From Agromyces subbeticus DSM 16689 (GTDB lineage: Bacteria > Actinomycetota > Actinomycetes > Actinomycetales > Microbacteriaceae): 64,000 nucleotides of DNA. A program made the position numbers and the translations under genes. Numbering within the stretch: position 1 is the stretch's first letter; every line of letters begins with the position of its first letter. Where the stretch lies: assembly GCF_000421565.1 (NCBI RefSeq), contig NZ_ATXG01000001.1, positions 620,001-684,000 of the forward strand, written 5' to 3'. Positions 8,406 through 16,837 of this stretch are shown here, piece by piece. The notes under the pieces are model-generated. The model saw only the letters and a program-made list of their open reading frames with translations. It searched no databases and had not been told where the DNA came from.

Positions 8406-9275
8406 ATGCGCCGCATCATCGGTGTCAACACCTGGGTCTGGACCTCACCGCTCGATGACGCGGGCCTCGCCGAGATCGCCGCGAAGGCGGCGGGCATGGG
8501 CTTCGGCGCGATCGAGCTGCCGGTCGAGAACCCGGGCGACTGGTCGCCGGATGCCGCGGCCGACGTGTTGCGCGAGCACCGGCTCGCTCCCGTGGTCTGT
8601 GGCGCCATGGCGCCCGGCCGCAACCTCATCGCTGCGCCCGGCTCCGAGATCGTCGCAACCCAGAACTACCTCGTGCACTGCGTCGGCGTCGCCGAGCAGC
8701 TCGGTGCGCGCGTCGTGCTCGGTCCGTTCACCGCCGCCACCGGGCGCACCTGGCGTATGGACGCCGAGGAGCGCGCTGCCCGCTACGTCGAGCTGCAGGC
8801 CAGCCTCGGGCCGGTCGTGCGGGCTGCGGAGCGCAGCGGCATCCGTCTCGCCATCGAGCCGCTGAACCGCTACGAGACGAGCCTCGTGAACACGGTCGAG
8901 CAGGCGCTCGAGGCACTCGGGCCGTTGCTCGGGCCGGGCCTCGGCCTCGCCCTCGACAGCTATCACCTGAACATCGAAGAGAAACGCATCGGCGACGCCA
9001 TCCGTCTCGCGGGCGAGCACCTCGCCTATGTGCAGGTGTGCGGCAACGATCGCGGTGCGGTCGGCGACGATCACATCGACTGGCCCGCCTTCCTCGACGC
9101 GCTCGACGACGTCGGCTACTCGGGCCCCCTCGGGCTCGAGAGCTTCACGGGCGACAATGACACCATCGCGGTCGCCGCCTCGGTGTGGCGGCCGCTCGCG
9201 GCATCGCAAGACGAACTCGCGGAACGGAGCATCCGCTACCTGACCGCCCTCCAAGACGAACGGGAGCGCGCATGA
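8406..9275 (+). CDS. TIM-barrel sugar epimerase (tagatose/psicose 3-epimerase-like)
   Basis: A 289-residue xylose-isomerase-like TIM-barrel protein. The IEPLNRYETSLVNT strand (metal-binding Glu) and the LDSYHLNIEE strand (metal-binding Asp and His) are diagnostic of the D-tagatose/D-psicose 3-epimerase and L-ribulose 3-epimerase group. GLESFTG near the C-terminus supplies the last catalytic Glu. It probably interconverts a ketose taken up by the adjoining importer. AAGGAG at 8395-8400 supports the ATG at 8406. The gene is followed by a second, different TIM-barrel isomerase with a 4-bp overlap. Confidence 0.88.
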   Translation: MRRIIGVNTWVWTSPLDDAGLAEIAAKAAGMGFGAIELPVENPGDWSPDAAADVLREHRLAPVVCGAMAPGRNLIAAPGSEIVATQNYLVHCVGVAEQLGARVVLGPFTAATGRTWRMDAEERAARYVELQASLGPVVRAAERSGIRLAIEPLNRYETSLVNTVEQALEALGPLLGPGLGLALDSYHLNIEEKRIGDAIRLAGEHLAYVQVCGNDRGAVGDDHIDWPAFLDALDDVGYSGPLGLESFTGDNDTIAVAASVWRPLAASQDELAERSIRYLTALQDERERA

Positions 9276-10324
9276 CCGACCGGCAGCAGTCGAACGAGCA
9301 GACGGATGCCGCGGCATCCGCGACCCGCCCAGTCACGCTCTTCACGGGCCAGTGGGCCGACCTGCCCTTCGAGGAGGTCGCGCGCCTCGCAGCGAAGTGG
9401 GGCTACGACGGGCTCGAGATCGCCTGCTCGGGCGACCACCTCGACCTGAAGCTCGCCGAAGAGGAGCCCGGCTACCTCGACGAACGCCGAGAGATCCTGA
9501 AGCGCCACGGGCTCTCGGTGCACGCGATCTCGAACCACCTCACGGGCCAGGCCGTCTGCGACGACCCCATCGACTTCCGCCACGAGGCGATCGTGCGCCC
9601 CTACACGTGGGGCGACGGCGACGCCGAGGGCGTTCGCCGGCGCGCAGCCGACGACATGAAGCGCGCGGCGCGGGTCGCTCGCGCCCTCGACGTCGACACC
9701 GTCGTGGGGTTCACCGGTTCGGCGATCTGGCCCTACGTCGCGATGTTCCCGCCCGTTCCGGCGTCGGTGATCGACGCGGGCTTCGAGGATTTCGCGAACC
9801 GGTGGAACCCGATCCTCGACGTGTTCGACGCCGAGGGCGTGCGATTCGCGCACGAGGTGCACCCCTCCGAGATCGCCTACGACTACTGGAGCTCGGTGCG
9901 CACGCTCGAGGCGATCGACCGGCGGCCCGCCTTCGGGTTCAACTGGGACCCGTCGCACATGATGTGGCAGAACATCGACCCCGTGGGCTTCATCTGGGAC
10001 TTCAAGGACCGCATCTACCACGTCGACTGCAAGGACACGCGGCTGCGCCCGCAGAACGGCCGGGCCGGAGTGCTGGGCTCGCACCTGCCGTGGGGCGACC
10101 CACGACGGGGCTGGGACTTCGTGTCGACGGGCCACGGCGATGTGCCGTGGGAGGACTCCTTCCGCGCGCTCGAGGCGATCGGCTACGACGGGCCGATCTC
10201 GGTCGAGTGGGAGGATGCCGGCATGGACCGGCTGCACGGCGCAGCGGAGGCGGTCGGATTCATCCGCTCGCTGCTCTGGCCGACGCCGACCGCCTCGTTC
10301 GACGCCGCGTTCTCGAACCAGTAG
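9272..10324 (+). CDS. sugar phosphate isomerase/epimerase (AP endonuclease 2 superfamily)
   Basis: A 350-residue TIM-barrel protein of the xylose-isomerase-like superfamily but of a different subfamily from its neighbour. Visible elements are the YDGLEIACSGDHLDL strand, FAHEVHPSEIAYDYW, NWDPSHMMWQNIDP, HVDCKDTRL and GPISVEWEDAGMD, which carry the usual Glu, Asp, His and Glu metal ligands. It starts at an ATG overlapping the previous stop. Dehydrogenase plus two such isomerases resembles inositol-like or rare-sugar pathways that go through keto intermediates; the exact reaction is unknown. The N-terminal 15 codons contain the perfect palindrome CGGATGCCGCGGCATCCG at 9303-9320. Confidence 0.85.
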   Translation: MTDRQQSNEQTDAAASATRPVTLFTGQWADLPFEEVARLAAKWGYDGLEIACSGDHLDLKLAEEEPGYLDERREILKRHGLSVHAISNHLTGQAVCDDPIDFRHEAIVRPYTWGDGDAEGVRRRAADDMKRAARVARALDVDTVVGFTGSAIWPYVAMFPPVPASVIDAGFEDFANRWNPILDVFDAEGVRFAHEVHPSEIAYDYWSSVRTLEAIDRRPAFGFNWDPSHMMWQNIDPVGFIWDFKDRIYHVDCKDTRLRPQNGRAGVLGSHLPWGDPRRGWDFVSTGHGDVPWEDSFRALEAIGYDGPISVEWEDAGMDRLHGAAEAVGFIRSLLWPTPTASFDAAFSNQ

Positions 10325-10328
10325 TCCG

Positions 10329-11045
10329 TCAGTCGGGGATGCTCCAGTAGTACGCGACCCCGCCGGGGTGCAGCTCGGTGATCGCCCAGTCGACCGAGCG
10401 ATCCCACGTCGGGTCGGTGTGTCCGGCGTAGCGGATGTCGATCGTGCCGTCGGCGGCCGTGTCGACCGAGGTCACGATGCCGGTGTGGTCGCGATCGCCC
10501 GAGTCGTCCCAGTCGAACTGCACGACGTCGCCGACCTTCACCGAGGCGCGATCGTCGTCGCCGAGTGCGGTCGCCCGCTCGGGGTGCTCGTCGAGGTAGT
10601 CGCGCAGCGCGGTCGAGCTGATCCACGCGTCGGAGCTGCCGTAGGCGTCGCCCGACTCGTCGTACCACCACTCGTCGTCTTCGACCCAGCCGCGTGCGAG
10701 CAGGGTCTGGCTCGTGAAGTTCACGCAGTCGTTCTCGTCGATGAACCCGAACTGCTCGCTCTCGCTGTCGGTCCAGTGCTCCTGCGCGTACTCGAGCTGC
10801 GCGGCGACCGCACTCGAGTACGCCGAGAAATCGGCGACCTGCGCTTCGGACTCCGAGGTCTCGATGCCGGGGCCGTCGACTCCCGACGCCGTGTCGCGGT
10901 TCGTGCCGTCGGGATCCTGACGGCTGGCGCCGTTCGTCTGGACGAGCGCCCAGGCGCCGCCGGCCACGGCGAGCGCCCCGACGAGACTGAGGGCGACGAT
11001 CATGCGGCGCAGGCGATGGGTTCGGTCGAGTGCAGAGGGGGACAT
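10329..11045 (-). CDS. membrane-anchored amidase-like (NlpC/P60-related) protein A
   Basis: About 238 residues with one N-terminal membrane segment (MIVALSLVGALAVAGGAWALV), an acidic linker and a C-terminal putative amidase domain. The domain carries the catalytic-Cys motif DCVNFTSQ, a W-rich WWYDESGDAYGSS stretch and DHTGIVT with the likely catalytic His. Such proteins are exported and may cut or bind cell-wall peptides. It is paralogous to the protein at 11522-12217, sharing the motif order and the near-identical QFDWDDSGDRDHTGIVT segment. No strong ribosome site is visible; an ATG at 11045 or a GTG at 11054 are both possible. It converges on the sugar operon with a 4-bp gap. Confidence 0.78.
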   Translation of the reverse strand: MSPSALDRTHRLRRMIVALSLVGALAVAGGAWALVQTNGASRQDPDGTNRDTASGVDGPGIETSESEAQVADFSAYSSAVAAQLEYAQEHWTDSESEQFGFIDENDCVNFTSQTLLARGWVEDDEWWYDESGDAYGSSDAWISSTALRDYLDEHPERATALGDDDRASVKVGDVVQFDWDDSGDRDHTGIVTSVDTAADGTIDIRYAGHTDPTWDRSVDWAITELHPGGVAYYWSIPD

Positions 11046-11130
11046 CCACTTCACGGTACGAAAGGAATCTGGACAGCCGCTGTTCGTGCCGGCTCGGCGA
11101 GCGCTCGACGACCGGTGTCGATGCAGCGGA

Positions 11131-11421
11131 CTACTCGCCGGCCGGCTCCGGCACGGGCACGAGCCCGGCGACCGAGTTCGCCGCTTCGGCGAGCAGGTCG
11201 AGCCAGCGCATGTTGAGCGCGGGCTCGCGATTGCCCGTGTAGATGAACTGCAACGACACCGAGGGGTGGATCCAGATCGCGATCCAGCCGCGCTCCTCCT
11301 GCCACGAGAACGAGAAGCTCTCCTGCCGTCGCAGCTTGTTCGTCATGACCATCTGGAGATGCGCCAGCACGCGGTCGTCGAAGTCGGCATGCCGTTCGTG
11401 GCCGTAGATGAACATGCCCAT
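11131..11421 (-). CDS. small DUF7882-type protein
   Basis: A 96-residue protein beginning MGMFIYGHERHADFDDRVLAHLQ and containing KLRRQESFSFSW and IWIHPSVSLQF. It matches the small Microbacteriaceae family listed as DUF7882 and sometimes mislabelled as ATP-dependent DNA ligase. No catalytic motif or export signal is visible, and the function is unknown. GGAGG five bases upstream of the ATG supports the start. It sits between the two paralogous amidase-like genes on the same strand. Confidence 0.78.
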   Translation of the reverse strand: MGMFIYGHERHADFDDRVLAHLQMVMTNKLRRQESFSFSWQEERGWIAIWIHPSVSLQFIYTGNREPALNMRWLDLLAEAANSVAGLVPVPEPAGE

Positions 11422-11521
11422 CTTCGCCTCCGATGGTTGCGGTCGCAGCGAACGACCGGCACCCCAACGCTACTCCTGCAGGCCTCCGGTTCACCGGTGG
11501 ATCGTGGAGGCCCTGGGCGGC

Positions 11522-12217
11522 TCAGTCCGCGACGCTCCAGTAGGAGACCTTCGTCTCGGGATGTCTCGGGTGGTCGTCGACCGACCGATCCCACGTGGCA
11601 TCCGTGTGACCGGCGTAGGAGACGTCGAAGGTTCCGTCGTCGCCCTCGCGCACGGCGGTGACGATGCCGGTGTGGTCGCGGTCGCCCGAGTCGTCCCAAT
11701 CGAACTGCACGATGTCGCCGGGCTTCACCTCGGCGCGCTGACGATCGGAGAGCGGTGTCGCCCGGTCGGGGTGTGCGGCGAGGTAGTCGCGGAAGATCGT
11801 CGACGAGCGCCATGCCGGGGCGTGGGCATAGGCGTCGCCGTCCTCTGAGTACCACCATTCCTCGTCGACCTCCCATCCGCGTTCGATGAGGGACTGCGAG
11901 GCGAAGTTCACGCAGTCGTCGACGCCGAGCACGCCGTAGCGCTCGCTCGAGTCGGCGTCCCATCGATCGCGCACGTACTCGAGCTGGCGCAACACGGCCG
12001 TCGGCAGCTCGGGATCGAGTTCGAGCGCCGCCGCGTTCGGGTGGCTGCCGTCGCCTCCCTGGGTTCCCGGGCCGGTCGGGGCCGTCGCGGCGATGATCGC
12101 GACGACGAGCCAGACGACGAGGCCGATGGCGACGAGGGCTGCGCCACCCGCAACGAGACGCCGCCGCAGGTAGGTCTCGCGGGCGGGGCGTTCGGGTGGG
12201 GGATTCACTCCATCCAC
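11522..12217 (-). CDS. membrane-anchored amidase-like protein B
   Basis: A 231-residue paralogue of the protein at 10329-11045. It has one membrane segment (about residues 24-46), then a putative amidase domain with DCVNFASQ, WWYSEDGDAYAHA and DHTGIVTA. The conserved Cys and His suggest a working papain-like/NlpC-type peptidase or amidase outside the membrane. The GTG at 12217 is the longest start, and a GTG at 12208 would also serve. It is divergent from the two-component system at 12432, sharing a region with a long imperfect inverted repeat. The substrate is presumably cell-wall peptide, by inference. Confidence 0.78.
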   Translation of the reverse strand: MDGVNPPPERPARETYLRRRLVAGGAALVAIGLVVWLVVAIIAATAPTGPGTQGGDGSHPNAAALELDPELPTAVLRQLEYVRDRWDADSSERYGVLGVDDCVNFASQSLIERGWEVDEEWWYSEDGDAYAHAPAWRSSTIFRDYLAAHPDRATPLSDRQRAEVKPGDIVQFDWDDSGDRDHTGIVTAVREGDDGTFDVSYAGHTDATWDRSVDDHPRHPETKVSYWSVAD

Positions 12218-12234
12218 CGTAGGTGCGGATGGTC

Positions 12235-12320
12235 GTGTGCAATTCAGGTGCGGAGTCGGCGTGTCGCCGGTTCAGCGGCGTGTCGGGGCCGTGACACACC
12301 TCCGCTCCTGAATTGCGCAC
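12235..12320. repeat. 21-bp inverted repeat in a divergent promoter region
   Basis: A 21-bp arm at 12235-12255 (GTGTGCAATTCAGG at its outer end) is mirrored at 12300-12320 with about two mismatches; the arms are 44 bp apart. It occupies the centre of the region between amidase-like gene B and the response regulator. It could be a paired binding site controlling both genes, or two mirrored promoter elements. Confidence 0.65.
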
Positions 12321-12431
12321 GTGTCGCCGCGCCCGACCGCGCAGTCGCCGAGGTGGGAGCGTCTGGAGCGTACGCGGCATCCGCTCATCGAAGTCATAGG
12401 AAACGCATAGGCCCGCGCGGATACTGGAGAC

Positions 12432-13181
12432 ATGAGCATGAGCCCCGCGCCGACCCAGCACCGCGCCCCAGCCATCGCCAAGGGCGACGGCTCGATGGTG
12501 CGCGTGCTCGTGGTCGACGACGAGCACTCGCTCACCGAATTGCTCAAGATGGCACTGCGCTACGAGGGGTGGGACGTGCGCACCGCGGCCGACGGGTACA
12601 GCGCGGTGAAGATCGCGCGCGAGTTCCGGCCCGATGCGATCGTGCTCGACATCATGCTGCCCGACATCGACGGCCTCGAGGTGCTGCAGCGGGTGCGCGC
12701 CGACGGTGCCGAGACACCGGTGCTGTTCCTCACCGCCAAGGATTCGCTCGACGACCGCATCGCGGGCCTCACCGCCGGCGGCGACGACTACGTCACGAAG
12801 CCGTTCAGTCTCGAGGAGGTCGTGGCGCGTCTGCGCGGACTCATCCGTCGCTCGACCCTGACGCTCGCGCAGGCGAAGGACCCGGTGCTCGTCGTCGGCG
12901 ACCTCACGCTCGACGAGGACTCGTACGAGGTCGCCCGCGGCGGCGTGCCCATCGAGCTCACCGCGACCGAGTTCGAGCTGCTGCGCTTCCTGATGCGCAA
13001 CCCCCGCCGGGTGCTCTCGAAGGCGCAGATCCTCGATCGGGTCTGGTCGTACGACTTCGGCGGCAAGGAGTCGGTCGTCGAGCTCTACATCTCGTACCTG
13101 CGCAAGAAGATCGACGCCGGCCGCGAGCCGATGATCCACACGGTGCGCGGTGCCGGGTACATGCTGAAGGCCGTCGGATGA
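12432..13181 (+). CDS. OmpR-family response regulator
   Basis: A 249-residue regulator with a receiver domain (acidic pair DDE near residue 29, phospho-acceptor Asp73 in VLDIMLPD, Lys in TKPF) and a winged-helix DNA-binding domain (ELTATEFELLRFL to VRGAGYMLK). It is the partner of the histidine kinase encoded with a 4-bp overlap. GATACT at 12420-12425 lies 6 nt before the ATG, the spacing expected for a leaderless transcript, so I kept the longer start with its unstructured 20-residue extension. A shorter start at ATG 12438 is also possible. It probably regulates the divergent amidase-like genes or the downstream peptidase, by inference. Confidence 0.93.
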   Translation: MSMSPAPTQHRAPAIAKGDGSMVRVLVVDDEHSLTELLKMALRYEGWDVRTAADGYSAVKIAREFRPDAIVLDIMLPDIDGLEVLQRVRADGAETPVLFLTAKDSLDDRIAGLTAGGDDYVTKPFSLEEVVARLRGLIRRSTLTLAQAKDPVLVVGDLTLDEDSYEVARGGVPIELTATEFELLRFLMRNPRRVLSKAQILDRVWSYDFGGKESVVELYISYLRKKIDAGREPMIHTVRGAGYMLKAVG

Positions 13182-14758
13182 CGCGGCCGGGCGATCCCGG
13201 CTATGCCGCGTCGGCCCGCGCGACGCTGACGGCGGCTACCGCGGCCGTCGGCGACGCCGGTGCCGGTGAGAGCGATGATGCGAGCGACCAGGCGACGGAT
13301 GCCTCGACGGCACGCCGCTCGTGGACGCTCCAGCGCCGGCTGCTCGCCGTCGTCGCCGTGCTGCTCGTCGCCGTGAGCGCCACGATCGGCATCGTGACGG
13401 TGCTCGTCTTCCACACCTCGTCGGTCGACCGTCTCGACGCGAGTCTGCGGGCGGCCTCGACGCGCGCGCTCGAGGTCGCCGCGCCCGGCATGTCGGTCGA
13501 CCCGGCGGCGAGTGTCGACGAGTTCCTGCGCGTGCCCGGGCAGCCCGAGGGCACGCTCGGCGCACTCGTGCTGCCCGACGGCAGGGTCTTCGCGAAGTAC
13601 ATCTCGACCGGGGGCGAGCTGCCCGAGCCGGGCGAGGGTGCCACGCTGAGCCTCGCCGACGTGCTCGCCGACGGGCAGCCGCACACGATCACGGCGGGCT
13701 CGCTCGGCGACTATCGCGCACTCGCCGTGCAGATCCAGCCCGAGTTCCGCGTCGTGCTCGCCCTGCCCCTCGCCGACCTCAACGCCCAGACGGCGCAACT
13801 GGCCTGGACGATCGCAATCGTGGCGCTCGCCGGGCTCGCGGTCGCGCTCGGCTTCGGCACGCTCATCGTGCGGCGCGCCCTCGCCCCGCTCGCCAACGTC
13901 ACGGCCACGGCGCAGCGCGTCTCGGAGCTGCCCCTCGAGCGCGGCGACGTCGACCTCACCCAACGGGTCGCCGACACCGACGAGCGCACCGAGGTTGGCC
14001 GCCTCGGCGGTGCCTTCAACCGCATGCTCGGCCACGTGGCATCCGCCCTCTCGGCTCGTGAGCAGAGCGAGCAGAAGGTGCGGCGCTTCGTCGCCGACGC
14101 GAGCCATGAGTTGCGCACGCCGCTCGCCTCGATCCGCGGCTACGCCGAGCTCACCCGCCTGCACGGCGGCGAGCTGCCCCCCGACGTGGTGCACGCGATC
14201 GGCCGCATCGAGTCGGAGTCGGTGCGCATGACCGAGCTCGTCGAAGACCTGCTGCTGCTCGCCCGGCTCGACGAGGGCCGCGAGCTGGCGGCGCTGCCCG
14301 TCGACCTCGGTCGCGTGGTAGTCGAAGCGGTCGGCGATGCGCAGGCGGCCGGCGCCGACCACGAGTGGGAGGTGCGTCTGCCCGATGAGCCGGTGGTCGT
14401 GACGGGCGATGAGCCGCGCCTGCGGCAGGTCGTCATGAACCTGCTCGCCAACGCGCGGGTGCACACGCCCGAGGGCACCTCGGTCGTCGCGTCGCTCGAC
14501 CGTGACGGTGACGATGCCGTGCTCACCGTCGACGACGACGGCCCGGGCATCGCGCCCGGCCTCGTCGACTCGCTCTTCGAACGGTTCGCCCGGGGCGATT
14601 CGTCGCGCTCGCGGCTGGCCGGCAGCACCGGGCTCGGGCTCGCGATCGTGCGTGCCGTCGTCGCCGCCCACCACGGTGAGGTGTCGGTGGCGAGTGAGCC
14701 GGGGCGCACGACCTTCAGCGTCAGGCTGCCGCTCCAGGGCGTGTCGACCCCCGAATAG
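13178..14758 (+). CDS. sensor histidine kinase
   Basis: A 526-residue membrane kinase. It has a 50-residue disordered N-terminus, TM1 at about 55-77, an extracytoplasmic sensor of about 130 residues, TM2 at about 208-232, a HAMP linker, the dimerisation/phospho-acceptor domain with His310 in FVADASHELRTPL, and a HATPase domain with MNLLANARVHT, DDDGPGIAP and GSTGLGLAIV. This is the architecture of actinobacterial TcrY/CseC-like kinases. It starts at an ATG overlapping the regulator stop. The signal sensed is unknown. Confidence 0.94.
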   Translation: MTRPGDPGYAASARATLTAATAAVGDAGAGESDDASDQATDASTARRSWTLQRRLLAVVAVLLVAVSATIGIVTVLVFHTSSVDRLDASLRAASTRALEVAAPGMSVDPAASVDEFLRVPGQPEGTLGALVLPDGRVFAKYISTGGELPEPGEGATLSLADVLADGQPHTITAGSLGDYRALAVQIQPEFRVVLALPLADLNAQTAQLAWTIAIVALAGLAVALGFGTLIVRRALAPLANVTATAQRVSELPLERGDVDLTQRVADTDERTEVGRLGGAFNRMLGHVASALSAREQSEQKVRRFVADASHELRTPLASIRGYAELTRLHGGELPPDVVHAIGRIESESVRMTELVEDLLLLARLDEGRELAALPVDLGRVVVEAVGDAQAAGADHEWEVRLPDEPVVVTGDEPRLRQVVMNLLANARVHTPEGTSVVASLDRDGDDAVLTVDDDGPGIAPGLVDSLFERFARGDSSRSRLAGSTGLGLAIVRAVVAAHHGEVSVASEPGRTTFSVRLPLQGVSTPE

Positions 14759-14863
14759 GGGGGCTCGGGGCATCCGACTGCATAACCTGAGGGGCACCGG
14801 GTGATCGCCCTCGCCTCCGACGCGCGAGTGGGCTGTGCCCGATTCGTGCGAAGGAGCATGCAG

Positions 14864-16705
14864 ATGAAGCCATCGATCCCACGAACCGGCGCAGGGCGCC
14901 GAGGCCGCGGCGTCGCGATCGCCGTGGCCTCGGCACTCGCCGGCGGACTCGTCATCGTTTCCACTCCGGCGTATGCGACGCCGGCCGAGCCGACGTTCGT
15001 CGACGGCCTCTCGCAGGCCGTCTTCACGAAGTCCTCGGCCGAGTGGATCAACGAGGAGGCGTGGGTCGAGAGCGAGGTCGACTCCGATCGCGACGGCAGG
15101 CCCGACCTCGTGCACATCGACGTGAGCCGCGTGCCCGAGACGGCCGACGGGCTCAAGGTGCCCGTGCTCATGGAGATGAGCCCGTACTACGCGGGCGGCA
15201 CGGAGGTCACGAACTGGCCGGTCGATCACGAGATCGGCCAGCCGCCGACCGAGAAGCCCGATTGGCCCGCCTACACGCCGGTGAACCGCACGAGCCCGCG
15301 CATCTCGGGGTCGCTCGAGAACACCTGGGTGCCGCGCGGCTTCGCTGTCGTGCACGCCGAGGGCCTCGGCAGCGGCTGGTCGGAGGGATGCCCGACGTCG
15401 GGCGGCCTCAACGAATCGCTCGCCGGCAAGGCGGTCGTCGACTGGCTGAACGGCCGCGCCACGGCCTACACGAGCCTCGACCGCACCACCGAGGTGTCGG
15501 CGGACTGGACGACGGGCCGGGTCGGCATGATCGGCACCTCGTACAACGGCACCCTGCCGATCGGCGTGGCGAGCACCGGCGTCGAGGGGCTCGAGGCGAT
15601 CGTGCCGGTCTCTGCGATCTCGAGCTGGTACAACTACTACCGCTCGGAGGGCGCGGTACGCGCGCCCGGCGGGTACCAGGGCGAAGACCTCGACGTGCTC
15701 GCCGACTACGTGCACACGCGGTTCGACCAGGAGATCTGCCAGCCCATCATCGAGGAGCTCCGCGCGAATCAGGACCGCGTCACCGGGGACTCCAGCCCGT
15801 TCTGGGACGAGCGCGACTACCTCGCCTCGGCTGAGAACTTCTCGGCGGCCACGCTCGTCGCCCACGGGCTCAACGACTGGAACGTCATGACGAAGAACGC
15901 CTCCGACCTCTACGAGGCGCTGAAGGCCCAGGGCGTGCCCCACCAGATCTACCTGCACCAGGGCGGGCACGGCGGCAACCCCAACGACACGCTGCTGAAC
16001 CGCTGGTTCACCCGCTACCTCTACGACGTCGAGAACGGCGTGGAGCAGTTGCCGAAGGCCTACGTGGTGCGCGAGGACCGCACGCTCACGGAGTACGCCG
16101 AGTGGCCCGACCCGGCCGCAGAGCAGGTCAAACTGAAGTTCGCGGCAGCCGCCGCTGCCGACGGCGTCGGCACCCTCGCGGTCTCGCGCGACGGCTCGCG
16201 CGCCACCGAGAACCTGATCGACGACGCGAGCCTGACGGCAGCCGCGCTCGCCGCGGCCGAGAACTCGCCGAACCGGCTCGCGTACCGCACGCCGGTGCTC
16301 GGCGAGCCGCTTCGACTCTCGGGCACTCCGTCGGTCTCGGTGAAGCTCTCGGTCGACCGGACGAAGGCGAACCTGACGGCACTGCTCGTGGAGTACCCCG
16401 CGACGGGGTCGCCGAAGATCATCACGCGAGGCTGGGCGGATGTCGAGAACCGCGACTCCGCCGCGACGACCACGCCGATCGTGCCCGGTGAGGCCTACAC
16501 CTTCGATGTCGAACTCGAGCCGAAGGACTACGTGTTCGCGGCCGGCTCGCGCATCGGCGTGGTGGTGGTGTCGTCGGACAACGAGTACACCGTGCGTCCG
16601 GCGCCCGGCACCGAGCTCACCCTGCAGCCGTCGGCCTCGACGGTGCACCTGCCGTTCGTCGGCGGGATGGGCGCGCTGCAGCAGTCACTGCGCGCCGCGG
16701 GATAA
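14864..16705 (+). CDS. secreted Xaa-Pro dipeptidyl-peptidase (S15/CocE family)
   Basis: A 613-residue serine peptidase with a Sec signal peptide ending near AYATPA. The alpha/beta-hydrolase triad can be placed: Ser226 in GTSYNG, Asp338 in HGLNDWN and His369 in HQGGHGG. The C-terminal jelly-roll domain follows (from about residue 400). Family members remove X-Pro dipeptides from N-termini or hydrolyse esters. Of two close ATGs, 14864 sits 7 nt after AAGGAG (14851-14856), while 14858 is too close. It lies directly after the two-component system and ends at a strong convergent hairpin. Confidence 0.9.
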   Translation: MKPSIPRTGAGRRGRGVAIAVASALAGGLVIVSTPAYATPAEPTFVDGLSQAVFTKSSAEWINEEAWVESEVDSDRDGRPDLVHIDVSRVPETADGLKVPVLMEMSPYYAGGTEVTNWPVDHEIGQPPTEKPDWPAYTPVNRTSPRISGSLENTWVPRGFAVVHAEGLGSGWSEGCPTSGGLNESLAGKAVVDWLNGRATAYTSLDRTTEVSADWTTGRVGMIGTSYNGTLPIGVASTGVEGLEAIVPVSAISSWYNYYRSEGAVRAPGGYQGEDLDVLADYVHTRFDQEICQPIIEELRANQDRVTGDSSPFWDERDYLASAENFSAATLVAHGLNDWNVMTKNASDLYEALKAQGVPHQIYLHQGGHGGNPNDTLLNRWFTRYLYDVENGVEQLPKAYVVREDRTLTEYAEWPDPAAEQVKLKFAAAAAADGVGTLAVSRDGSRATENLIDDASLTAAALAAAENSPNRLAYRTPVLGEPLRLSGTPSVSVKLSVDRTKANLTALLVEYPATGSPKIITRGWADVENRDSAATTTPIVPGEAYTFDVELEPKDYVFAAGSRIGVVVVSSDNEYTVRPAPGTELTLQPSASTVHLPFVGGMGALQQSLRAAG

Positions 16706-16740
16706 CACTCGGCCGGGCCGCTCGCCCGAACCGACGAGCG

Positions 16741-16782
16741 ACGGGCCCGTCGATACCGCACCCGCGGTGTCGACGGGCCCGT
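16741..16782. terminator. 19-bp bidirectional hairpin terminator candidate
   Basis: The arms 16741-16759 and 16764-16782 pair over 19 bp with a single G-T pair and an ACCC loop. The site lies between two convergent genes (the peptidase on plus and the Ig-like protein on minus). There is no U-tract, as is common in high-GC actinobacteria, so strength and direction are inferred from position. Confidence 0.7.
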
Positions 16783-16837
16783 TGCTCGTTGCTCGTTGCC
16801 GGCTGCACTGCCGGGTTGCCGCATTGCCGCGTTGCCG

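Noticed and set aside
13085..16648. A 1187-codon open frame on the minus strand
   Set aside because: It lies antisense to well-supported genes (response regulator, histidine kinase, peptidase) and exists only because high G+C leaves few stops. Its translation is Arg/Gly/His-rich low-complexity with no domain.
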